A stretch of 26,814 nt of DNA, from the NCBI GenBank assembly GCA_023445495.1, contig JAEXLC010000302.1:1-26814 (forward strand), given 5' to 3'. The translations under genes were made by a program, and so were the position numbers. The notes beneath the pieces are model-generated. The model worked only from the letters and a program-made list of their open reading frames with translations, did not search any database and was not told the origin of the DNA. Every line of letters starts with the position of its first letter. The stretch's first letter is position 1. Positions 20,562 to 26,814 of the stretch are shown here, piece after piece. This DNA is from Pseudomonadota bacterium (GTDB lineage Bacteria; Pseudomonadota; Alphaproteobacteria; Sphingomonadales; Sphingomonadaceae).

Positions 20562-22871
20562 TCACCCCACCGTCACAAAACTATCCATAACCCGCTTCCG
20601 TCCAGCCTGCTCGAAGTCGATCTCCAGCTTGTTGCCTTCGATCTCGGCGATCGTGCCATAGCCGAACTTCTGGTGGAACACGCGCATGCCCAGCGACAGG
20701 TCGTCGCGGGCCTTGGCGCCGAAGCTTACCGCCGACGCGCGGCTTTCCACCACGCGGGCGGGTTCGCGGCTGAAGGTGCGGGAAGTGAAGCTGCCGCCGG
20801 GGTTCTTCATGTCGACGCCCGCGGCGCGCTGCCAGCCCGGGCCTCTTCCCGTTCCGCGCGAGACGTCCGCGAAGGGGTCGCTGCGCTCGCTCCAGTTGGC
20901 CTGCCACAGGCTCGCGCCGCCGGTCATCGTGCTTTCGCTCTCGATATGCGCCTCGGGCAGCTCGGCGACGAAGCGGCTCGGGATCGAGGAGTTCCACTGG
21001 CCGTAGATGCGGCGATTGGCGGCGTGGAGGATCGTCGCCTGGCGCCGGGCGCGGGTGATCGCGACATAGGCGAGGCGGCGTTCCTCCTCCAGCGACGCGA
21101 GCCCGCCTTCGTCGAGCGCGCGCTGCGAGGGAAAGATGCCTTCTTCCCAGCCCGCCAGGAACACCGTGTCGAACTCCAGCCCCTTGGCGGCGTGGATCGT
21201 CATGATCGTGACCTTGGGCTCGTCCTGCTGCCCCTCATTGTCCATGACGAGGCTGACATGCTCGAGGAAGGCGCCGAGCGTTTCATACTCCTCCATCGCG
21301 CGCACGAGCTCGTTGAGGTTTTCGAGCCGGCCCGCGGCCTCGGCGGTGCGATCGGCCTGCCACATCGCGGTATAGCCGCTCTCGTCGAGGATGATGCGGG
21401 CGAGGTCCGGGTGCTGGAGGTCGTTGCCCATGGAGCGCCAGCGCGCCATGTCGCCGACCAGATTGCCGAGCGCGCGGCGAGCCTGGGGCGTCAGCTCGTC
21501 GGTATCGAGGATGCGCGCGGCGGCGGTGGTGAGCGGGATGCCGGCGGCGCGGGCATATTGGTGGACCTTCGCCAGCGCCTTGTCGCCGAGGCCGCGCTTG
21601 GGGACGTTGACGATGCGCTCGAAGGCGAGGTCGTCCGCCGGCTGGGCGACGACGCGGAGATAGGCGAGCGCGTCGCGGATTTCCTGGCGCTCGTAGAAGC
21701 GGAAGCCGCCGATGATGCGATAGGGCAGGCCGATCGCGATGAACCGGTCTTCGAACTCGCGGGTCTGGTGCTGGGCGCGGACGAGGATCGCCATGTCGTC
21801 GAGGCTCTTGCCGCCGCGCTGCAGGCCTTCCATCTCCTCGCCGACGCGGCGGGCTTCCTCGGGCCCGTCCCACACGCCGAGCACCTTGACCTTCTCGCCC
21901 TCGTCCTTGTCGGTCCACAAGGTCTTGCCGAGGCGGCCGCTATTGTTGGCGATCACGCCGCTGGCGGCGGCGAGGATGTGCGGGGTCGAGCGGTAATTCT
22001 GCTCGAGCTTGATGACCTTGGCGCCGGGGAAGTCCTTCTCGAACTTCAGGATGTTCTCGACGAGCGCGCCGCGCCACGAATAGATCGACTGGTCGTCGTC
22101 GCCGACGCAGCAGATGTTCTTGCGCTCCTGCGCGAGCAGCCGCAGCCAGAGATACTGGACGGCGTTGGTGTCCTGATATTCGTCGACCAGGATGTAGCGG
22201 AAGCGCTGCTGATAGCTCTCCAGCACGTCGCGGTGGGTCTTGAGGATCACCAGCATGTGGAGGAGCAGGTCGCCGAAGTCGCAGGCGTTGAGCGCCTTCA
22301 GCCGCTCCTGGTAGAGATGGTAGAGCGCGGCGCCGCGGCCATTGCCGTAGCGCTCGGACTCGCCGGCACCGATCTCGGCGGGGGTGAGGCCCTTGTTCTT
22401 CCACTCGTCGATCAGCCCGGCGAGCTGGCGGGCGGGGAAGCGCTTCTCGTCGATCTCCGCGGCCAGGATCAGCTGCTTGAGCAGCCGGAGCTGGTCGTCG
22501 GTATCGAGGATGGTGAAGTTGGATTGCAGGCCGACCAGCTCGGCATGGCGGCGCAGCATCTTGGCGCCGATCGCGTGGAAGGTGCCGAGCCAGGGCATGC
22601 CCTCGACTGCCGCGCCGACGAGGCGGCCGACGCGCTCCTTCATCTCGCGCGCCGCCTTGTTGGTGAAGGTGACCGCCAGGATCTCGGACGGGAAGGCGCG
22701 GCGGGTCCAGAGGAGATGGGCGAGGCGCGCGGTGAGCGCCGCGGTCTTGCCCGTGCCGGCGCCGGCGAGGACGAGCACCGGCCCCTCGGCGGTGAGCACC
22801 GCCTCGCGCTGCGGCGGGTTCAGCCCGCTCAGATAGGGGGCGTTGGCGTCGGTCTCTACGGGCAGGGTCAT
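20562..22871 (-). CDS. uvrD: UvrD/PcrA-type 3'-5' DNA helicase
   Basis: A 769-aa superfamily 1A helicase used in nucleotide excision repair, mismatch repair and removal of RecA filaments. Visible motifs: Q motif LNPPQREAV, Walker A AGAGTGKT at 36-43, TFTNKAAREMKERV (Ia), VDEYQDTN (II), GDDDQSIYSWRGA (III), EQNYRST (IV), TIHAAKGLEFDTVFLAG (V) and EERRLAYVAITRAR (VI). The C-terminus carries the PcrA/UvrD tudor-like module GMRVFHQKFGYGTIAEIEGN. The start is ATG 22871; a TTG three codons earlier is possible. There is no clear ribosome site because an SOS box occupies that position. Its stop faces the stop of the AT-rich gene with only two bases between. Confidence 0.96.
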   Translation of the reverse strand: MTLPVETDANAPYLSGLNPPQREAVLTAEGPVLVLAGAGTGKTAALTARLAHLLWTRRAFPSEILAVTFTNKAAREMKERVGRLVGAAVEGMPWLGTFHAIGAKMLRRHAELVGLQSNFTILDTDDQLRLLKQLILAAEIDEKRFPARQLAGLIDEWKNKGLTPAEIGAGESERYGNGRGAALYHLYQERLKALNACDFGDLLLHMLVILKTHRDVLESYQQRFRYILVDEYQDTNAVQYLWLRLLAQERKNICCVGDDDQSIYSWRGALVENILKFEKDFPGAKVIKLEQNYRSTPHILAAASGVIANNSGRLGKTLWTDKDEGEKVKVLGVWDGPEEARRVGEEMEGLQRGGKSLDDMAILVRAQHQTREFEDRFIAIGLPYRIIGGFRFYERQEIRDALAYLRVVAQPADDLAFERIVNVPKRGLGDKALAKVHQYARAAGIPLTTAAARILDTDELTPQARRALGNLVGDMARWRSMGNDLQHPDLARIILDESGYTAMWQADRTAEAAGRLENLNELVRAMEEYETLGAFLEHVSLVMDNEGQQDEPKVTIMTIHAAKGLEFDTVFLAGWEEGIFPSQRALDEGGLASLEEERRLAYVAITRARRQATILHAANRRIYGQWNSSIPSRFVAELPEAHIESESTMTGGASLWQANWSERSDPFADVSRGTGRGPGWQRAAGVDMKNPGGSFTSRTFSREPARVVESRASAVSFGAKARDDLSLGMRVFHQKFGYGTIAEIEGNKLEIDFEQAGRKRVMDSFVTVG

Positions 22872-22874
22872 GGC

Positions 22875-22889
22875 GAACAACTAGGGAAC
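22875..22889 (-). promoter_or_regulatory. LexA (SOS) box overlapping the uvrD translation start region
   Basis: On the - strand GTTC-CCTAGTT-GTTC, an exact match to the alphaproteobacterial LexA direct repeat GTTC-N7-GTTC. It ends 3 bases before the uvrD ATG. LexA binding there would block elongation or initiation from a promoter just upstream, placing uvrD in the damage response. Confidence 0.7.
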
Positions 22890-22981
22890 GCTTTGGGCGG
22901 CCGCAAGCTCCGTGCGCGGGCGCGGTTATGCACAGGCATCGGAAATATGGTCGCAACAATGCACTGGCGCCTGCAACAAAC

Positions 22982-23003
22982 CCGCAATAATACCTAATTG
23001 CGG
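22982..23003. promoter_or_regulatory. Inverted repeat in the divergent uvrD upstream region
   Basis: CCGCAAT (22982-22988) and ATTGCGG (22997-23003) form a perfect 7-bp inverted repeat with an 8-base AT-rich centre, midway between the divergent uvrD and the exported-protein gene at 23051. This fits a dimeric regulator site better than a terminator, because no transcript ends there. No other signal is evident in 22890-23050 by eye. Confidence 0.45.
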
Positions 23004-23050
23004 TCAACCATCCGTTGACGGCCAAATCCCGCAGCTGGGGAGCTGGGATA

Positions 23051-23542
23051 ATGATGATTCGGGGGGCGGGTCTGATTGTGGCGGCGGGGGCGGTTTTCGC
23101 CTGTGCGCCGGCATGTGCTCAGGCGATTGCGGCGGCGCAGACCGCCTATCTGGTGCTGCGGCCGGAAGTCCGGGTGAAGAACGAGGAGCATGTCTCCGGC
23201 CTGTGGCTGCGGACCAGCGCGACGGTGCGCGAGCCGAGCGAGGCGTGGCGCGCGGACGAGACCAAGGCCTCCTATGGCTTCTCGGTGCAGAAGCAGGTGC
23301 TGGGGCATACGTGGCTAGGATTGAGCGCGGTGGCGCAGACCCCGCGCTTCGATGCCGATCGCGGCGTGATCCGCGATGCGCGGCACTATGCCGGGGCGCG
23401 GCTGAGCTTCGAGGCGTCGGACCATGTCGAGATGGGCTTCGCCTGGCTGCGGCGGCTGCGCGGGCGCGGCTTCATGAGCGCGCCGGGCGGCAATCGCGGG
23501 ATCAAGCCGGGCCCCAAGGCCTATATGCAGCTGCGCTTCTGA
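23051..23542 (+). CDS. Small exported protein, possibly beta-rich envelope protein, unknown function
   Basis: A 163-aa protein beginning MMIRGAGLIVAAGAVFACAP with a signal peptide ending near ACAQA (about residue 24). The mature part alternates aromatic or hydrophobic with polar residues (YLVLRPEVRV, GLWLRTSATV, TWLGLSAVAQTPRF, HVEMGFAWLRRL, YMQLRF), suggesting a beta-rich fold. The C-terminus ends in Phe, as outer-membrane beta-barrels do, although the protein is short for one. I do not recognise a family. It is divergent from uvrD and convergent with the next small gene. An earlier ATG (23015) is less likely because the signal peptide begins at 23051. Confidence 0.72.
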   Translation: MMIRGAGLIVAAGAVFACAPACAQAIAAAQTAYLVLRPEVRVKNEEHVSGLWLRTSATVREPSEAWRADETKASYGFSVQKQVLGHTWLGLSAVAQTPRFDADRGVIRDARHYAGARLSFEASDHVEMGFAWLRRLRGRGFMSAPGGNRGIKPGPKAYMQLRF

Positions 23543-23577
23543 AGCGGACGAGCGCGCCGCGCTGAGGGCGGCGGATG

Positions 23578-23609
23578 GAGACGGTTGCGCGATCCCGCCC
23601 AACCGTCTC
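23578..23609. terminator. Bidirectional hairpin between convergent small genes
   Basis: GAGACGGTTG (23578-23587) and CAACCGTCTC (23600-23609) make a perfect 10-bp stem with a 12-base loop. It lies 35 bases after the + strand gene and 13 bases after the - strand gene. There is no T-run on either side. Confidence 0.55.
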
Positions 23610-23622
23610 GCCAGGCGCGGAT

Positions 23623-23892
23623 CTAGACGAAGATCTCACGAACCGCGATGGCGTCGACCCGTGCGAAAGCACTCGGCGGAATCGGCGGCGGGGGCGGCGG
23701 ATTGTCGGTGCCGCCTTCGTCGGGATTGCCGACTTCGTCGCAATTGTCCTCGGGGTTCGGCGGCGGCGCGTCCGGCGTCAGCTCAGGCAGGCAGTTCGGA
23801 TTCGTCTGCGCCATGGCTTGCGACGAGGGAAGCAGCGCGGAGCCCATCAGGGCGAGCGTTGCACAGGCGGCGAGCAATGAAAGTTCCTTCAT
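23623..23892 (-). CDS. Small exported Pro-rich protein, unknown function
   Basis: An 89-aa protein. The ATG at 23892 has an AAGGAG ribosome site at 8 bases and begins directly with a signal peptide (MKELSLLAACATLALMGSAL, cleavage after AMA). The mature part is short, acidic and Pro-rich (ELTPDAPPPNPEDNCDEVGN, then a PPPPPPIPP run), with two cysteines (NCLPEL and DNCDE) that could pair. It ends in a hydrophobic/charged segment ARVDAIAVREIFV. The low complexity makes a structural or metal-binding surface role conceivable; nothing identifies it. It is divergent from the phosphate transporter, so the Pho box at 24045-24073 lies between the two genes. Confidence 0.72.
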   Translation of the reverse strand: MKELSLLAACATLALMGSALLPSSQAMAQTNPNCLPELTPDAPPPNPEDNCDEVGNPDEGGTDNPPPPPPIPPSAFARVDAIAVREIFV

Positions 23893-24044
23893 TCTTGTCT
23901 CCTTGCCAATATCAGGCGCGCCGGTTGTCCGACCCCCCATGGATTTTGGCAAAGCGAGTTGGGGCCCATTCGGTGCTATTCCGCTGTCGCCGGAATCGAG
24001 GACAATTGCGTGCCGGAATGACGCAAAGCGGCCGATCCACGGCC

Positions 24045-24073
24045 CTGTCATGCGTTTGTCATATGGCTGTCAC
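24045..24073 (+). promoter_or_regulatory. Pho box (three PhoB repeats)
   Basis: Three TGTCA-containing heptamers in phase at 11-base steps: CTGTCAT (24045-24051), TTGTCAT (24056-24062) and CTGTCAC (24067-24073). This matches the PhoB direct-repeat pattern closely. It ends 26 bases before the ATG of the PiT transporter. No clear -10 follows at activator spacing, so it may repress rather than activate. Confidence 0.8.
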
Positions 24074-24099
24074 ACCCTCCGGCCAGAGGCGCGCATATC

Positions 24100-25743
24100 A
24101 TGGCATCACTCGCTCTGGACCAAGCCGCACCGGTTGACCAACCGCAGCCCGGCCCCCGATTCGACTACAAGACGCATCCCCTGGCCAAATTGCTGTTCGC
24201 GGCGATCATGGTGGGCGGGCTGGTCTTCGCAGGCTGGAGCGTGTTGACCGACACGCACGGCGTGGGGGAGGAACTGGCCACCGGCGTGTTCCTGTTCCTC
24301 GGCCTGGCGCTGCTGATCGCGCTCGGCTTCGAGTTCGTGAACGGCTTCCACGATACCGCCAACGCCGTCGCCACGGTGATCTACACCAATTCGATGCCCG
24401 CGCATTTGGCCGTGGTCTGGTCGGGCTTCTGGAATTTCCTGGGCGTGATGTTCTCGAGCGGAGCGGTCGCCTACACGATCATCACGCTGCTGCCGGTCGA
24501 GCTGATCCTCAATGTGGGGTCCGCGGGCGGCTTCGCGATGATCTTCGCGCTGCTGCTCGCCGCGGTGCTGTGGAACCTCGGCACCTGGTATATCGGCCTG
24601 CCCAACAGCTCGTCGCACACGCTGATCGGCTCGGTGCTGGGCGTCGGCTTCGCCAACCAGCTAATCAATGCCGGCTCGCGCGGCGGCACCGCCGGCGTCG
24701 ACTGGAGCCAGGCGACCAAGATCCTCACCGGCCTGTGGATGGCGCCGCTGATCGGCTTCTTCGCCGCGCTGGCGCTGCTCCTCGTGATGCGGCTCTTCCT
24801 GAAGAACCAGAAGCTCTACACCTCGCCGATGCCGCACACCGCGCCGCCGCTCGGCATCCGCAGCGCGCTGATCTTCACCTGCACCGCGGTCTCGTTCAGC
24901 CATGGCTCGAACGACGGCCAGAAGGGCATGGGCCTGATCATGCTGATCCTGATCGGCTGCGCGCCCACCGCCTACGCCCTCAACCGCACCCAGTCGGCGA
25001 GCGCCACGCCCGCCTATGTGCAGACCGCCAATGTCGCCGCTGCCGTGTTCGATGCGCACAGCGCCGGGCTGCCCGATGTCGCCCCGGTCGATGCGCGCAA
25101 GATCCTCACCACCGCGCTCCAGCAGCGCAAGGTCGAAGGACCGCAGGTGTTCGCCGCGCTCGAGGGCCTGTCCAGGGACCTCACCACGCGCGTCCAGGGC
25201 TATGGCTCGCTGAGCAAGGTGCCCGCGGAAGCCACCGGCAATGTCCGCAACGACATGTACCTGGTGCTCGACACCACCCGCCTCGCGACCAAGAAGCCCG
25301 ATGGCTACAAGCCCGAGGAGCTGACGGCGCTGAAGGCCTATCAGGACGGGCTGGAGAAGGGCACGCGCTTCATCCCGCTCTGGGTGAAGATCGTCGTCGC
25401 GATCGCGCTCGGCCTGGGCACGATGATCGGCTGGAAGCGGATCGTCGTCACCGTCGGCGAGAAGATCGGCAAGCAGCACATGACCTATGCGATGGGCGCT
25501 TCGGCCGAGCTGGTCGCGGCGGGCACGATCCTGGCGGCCGACCGCTTCGGGCTGCCGGTGTCGACCACGCACATCCTCTCCTCGGGCGTCGCCGGCGCAT
25601 CGGTGGCGAGCGGCGCGGGGCTGCAGGCACGCACGCTGCGCAACCTCGCGCTTGCCTGGCTGCTCACCCTGCCGGCCGCGATGGCGCTTTCCGGCTGCCT
25701 CTACTGGGCGATGCTCAACGGCGTGAAGGTGCTGGGGCTCTGA
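24100..25743 (+). CDS. pit: PiT-family inorganic phosphate transporter
   Basis: A 547-aa inner-membrane phosphate symporter with metal-phosphate specificity in the family. The two inverted PiT halves are visible: GFEFVNGFHDTANAVATVIY near 76-95 with LPNSSSHTLIGSVLGVG near 167-183, and FSHGSNDGQKGMGLI near 266-280 with PVSTTHILSSGVAGASVASG near 486-505. A soluble loop of about 140 residues (roughly 295-430) separates the halves, as in several bacterial members. An N-terminal tail of about 28 residues precedes the first helix. It is preceded by a three-repeat Pho box. In some rhizobia PhoB represses pit, so low-phosphate repression is plausible here; that part is inference. It ends beside a palindromic repeat. 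Confidence 0.94.
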   Translation: MASLALDQAAPVDQPQPGPRFDYKTHPLAKLLFAAIMVGGLVFAGWSVLTDTHGVGEELATGVFLFLGLALLIALGFEFVNGFHDTANAVATVIYTNSMPAHLAVVWSGFWNFLGVMFSSGAVAYTIITLLPVELILNVGSAGGFAMIFALLLAAVLWNLGTWYIGLPNSSSHTLIGSVLGVGFANQLINAGSRGGTAGVDWSQATKILTGLWMAPLIGFFAALALLLVMRLFLKNQKLYTSPMPHTAPPLGIRSALIFTCTAVSFSHGSNDGQKGMGLIMLILIGCAPTAYALNRTQSASATPAYVQTANVAAAVFDAHSAGLPDVAPVDARKILTTALQQRKVEGPQVFAALEGLSRDLTTRVQGYGSLSKVPAEATGNVRNDMYLVLDTTRLATKKPDGYKPEELTALKAYQDGLEKGTRFIPLWVKIVVAIALGLGTMIGWKRIVVTVGEKIGKQHMTYAMGASAELVAAGTILAADRFGLPVSTTHILSSGVAGASVASGAGLQARTLRNLALAWLLTLPAAMALSGCLYWAMLNGVKVLGL

Positions 25744-25750
25744 GGTGAAA

Positions 25751-25825
25751 CGTCATCCCGGCGAAAGCCGGGATCTCGTGCCGCAAGCGCCTTCGCCTGA
25801 GATCCCGGCTTTCGCCGGGAGGACG
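25751..25825. repeat. Paired inverted palindromic repeat (REPIN-like), copy 2
   Basis: Left arm CCCGGCGAAAGCCGGG (25757-25772), then ATCTCGTG; right arm CCCGGCTTTCGCCGGG (25804-25819), preceded by GCCTTCGCCTGAGAT. It matches copy 1 in arms and in most of the internal words, though a few spacer bases differ. It lies between the convergent pit and NHL-protein genes and would form a strong bidirectional hairpin at both 3' ends. Confidence 0.85.
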
Positions 25826-25827
25826 GC

Positions 25828-26787
25828 TTATTTCCGCACGAACTTCTGCACCCGCTGGCCGGCGATATCGACGACATAGAGGTTGCCGGCCCGGTCCGCG
25901 GCGATGTCGTGGGCGATCCAGAACTGGCCGTCCTGATTGCCGATCCGGCCGAAATGCTCGACCGGACGGCCATCGAGTGCCGCGATCGTCACGCCGTCAT
26001 GATCGGGCACCTTGTCGGGGTTCGATCCGCCGTCGAGGATGGCGATGCGGCCGCCAGGAAGCAGCGCCAGGCCGAAGGGGCGGCCGATCGCATCCGATTT
26101 CCATTCGGTGAGATAGCGGCCCTCCGGGTCGAAGACCTGGACGCGGTCGTTCACCCGGTCCGCGACATAGACGCGGCCCTTGCCGTCCACCGCCAATGCG
26201 TGCGGGATGTTGAACTGGCCCGGCCCGGCACCGCGTGTGCCCCATTGGAAGAGTAGCTTCCCATCGGCCGCGAACCGGGCGACGCGCGAATTGCCATAGC
26301 CGTCGGCGACATAGAAGCTTCCGTCCGGCATCGGCGCGACATCGGTGGGCCGGTCGAAATGCGTCGCATCGGCGCCGGGAACCCCACGTTCGCCGAGCGT
26401 GCGGAGCAGCGTGCCGTCGGGGGCGAACTCGAAGACCTGGCTGGTGCCGGTATCGGTGATCCAGACATGGTCGCCGGGGCCGACGCTGATCCCGTGCGGC
26501 ACGACGAACAGCCCGGCACCCCATTCGCGCTTGAGCTTGCCGGTGGCGCCGTCGAACACTTCGACCACCGGCTCTTTCACTGGGACCAGCCCCTTGGCAT
26601 CGGTGCCGCGATTGCCGCGGTGCAGGACCAGCACCTCGCCCGCGCTGTTCACCGCCACGCCCGAGCAGGGGCCCAGCACGCGGCCTTCGGGCAGGACCGG
26701 CCAGCCATGGACGACCGCGTAATGCGGGGCGGGCGCGGCGGACGCGAGGAGGAGCGGGGCGAATGCCGCCAGGCCGGTGATGCGCAT
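25828..26787 (-). CDS. Secreted NHL-repeat beta-propeller protein (peptidylglycine lyase-like)
   Basis: A 319-aa protein. The signal peptide is about residues 1-18 (MRITGLAAFAPLLLASAA). NHL-type blades follow: VPHGISVGPGDHVWITDTGT, FDRPTDVAPMPDGSFYVADG, FNIPHALAVDGKGRVYVADR, GRPFGLALLPGGRIAILDGG and FWIAHDIAADRAGNLYVVDI, each followed by a QVxxF-like strand. The blades and spacing resemble the peptidyl-alpha-hydroxyglycine amidating lyase branch of six-bladed propellers, whose bacterial members are of unknown substrate. An AGGGTG ribosome site precedes the ATG. The gene points toward the convergent pit gene, with a palindromic repeat between. The remaining 26788-26814 shows nothing. Confidence 0.85.
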   Translation of the reverse strand: MRITGLAAFAPLLLASAAPAPHYAVVHGWPVLPEGRVLGPCSGVAVNSAGEVLVLHRGNRGTDAKGLVPVKEPVVEVFDGATGKLKREWGAGLFVVPHGISVGPGDHVWITDTGTSQVFEFAPDGTLLRTLGERGVPGADATHFDRPTDVAPMPDGSFYVADGYGNSRVARFAADGKLLFQWGTRGAGPGQFNIPHALAVDGKGRVYVADRVNDRVQVFDPEGRYLTEWKSDAIGRPFGLALLPGGRIAILDGGSNPDKVPDHDGVTIAALDGRPVEHFGRIGNQDGQFWIAHDIAADRAGNLYVVDIAGQRVQKFVRK

Positions 26788-26814
26788 TGCCGCACCCTAA
26801 TCGCATCCGTCATC

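Noticed and set aside
20673..22997. 774-aa + strand frame opposite uvrD
   Set aside because: No recognisable domain; it mirrors the helicase codons and arises from GC-rich third positions.
24570..25748. 392-aa frame inside the phosphate transporter
   Set aside because: Arg/Ala/His-rich out-of-frame translation of a gene with clear PiT signatures.
1..26814. CRISPR array, tRNA or rRNA genes, insertion sequence or prophage
   Set aside because: Searched by eye: no regularly spaced direct repeats, no cloverleaf-like sequence, and no transposase, integrase or phage structural protein motifs were seen.

Overview
The window looks like chromosomal DNA of a sphingomonad (Sphingomonas or a close relative, Alphaproteobacteria). 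The evidence is high GC, dense genes, the rlpA-dacA-holB cell-wall/replication block, GGCGAAAGCC palindromic repeats, a LexA box of the alphaproteobacterial GTTC-N7-GTTC type and EcfG-like GGAAC promoters. No rRNA, tRNA, CRISPR array, insertion sequence or phage gene was seen, and no gene-free stretch exceeds 300 bases.

Layout. 1-5000 (+ strand): SPOR-domain tail of an RlpA-like protein, a D,D-carboxypeptidase, holB, a small helical protein, and a YdbS/YdbT pair of membrane PH-domain proteins ending in a terminator inside a palindromic repeat. 5245-10889 (- strand): SleB-type cell-wall hydrolase, a small anchored Cys-containing protein, cysK translationally coupled to an MFS exporter, and a 14-helix-type DHA2 exporter. 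10900-14400: a short-gene, stress-flavoured region with a 25-residue membrane peptide, a hemerythrin-like protein, a glycine-zipper envelope protein, a small cytosolic protein, a polytopic membrane protein and a secreted protein; three near-consensus EcfG sites lie here. 14530-16716: a PAS-GGDEF-EAL-PilZ c-di-GMP protein. 16799-18286: a Tat-exported serine beta-lactamase-like hydrolase with a BlaI/MecI-type dyad in its promoter region.

18413-20559 is the accessory part: a small DNA-binding-like protein, a VapBC toxin-antitoxin pair whose toxin has His in place of the first catalytic Asp, and a clearly AT-rich, unrecognised 284-aa gene. This islet, wedged against uvrD, is the best candidate for an undescribed function. 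After it come uvrD with an exact SOS box beside its start codon, two small exported proteins, a PiT phosphate transporter behind a three-repeat Pho box, and a secreted NHL beta-propeller protein.

The regulatory reads (Pho box, SOS box, BlaI-like dyad, EcfG sites) come from pattern matching by eye. Protein assignments come from recognised motifs in the translations, not from database searches.
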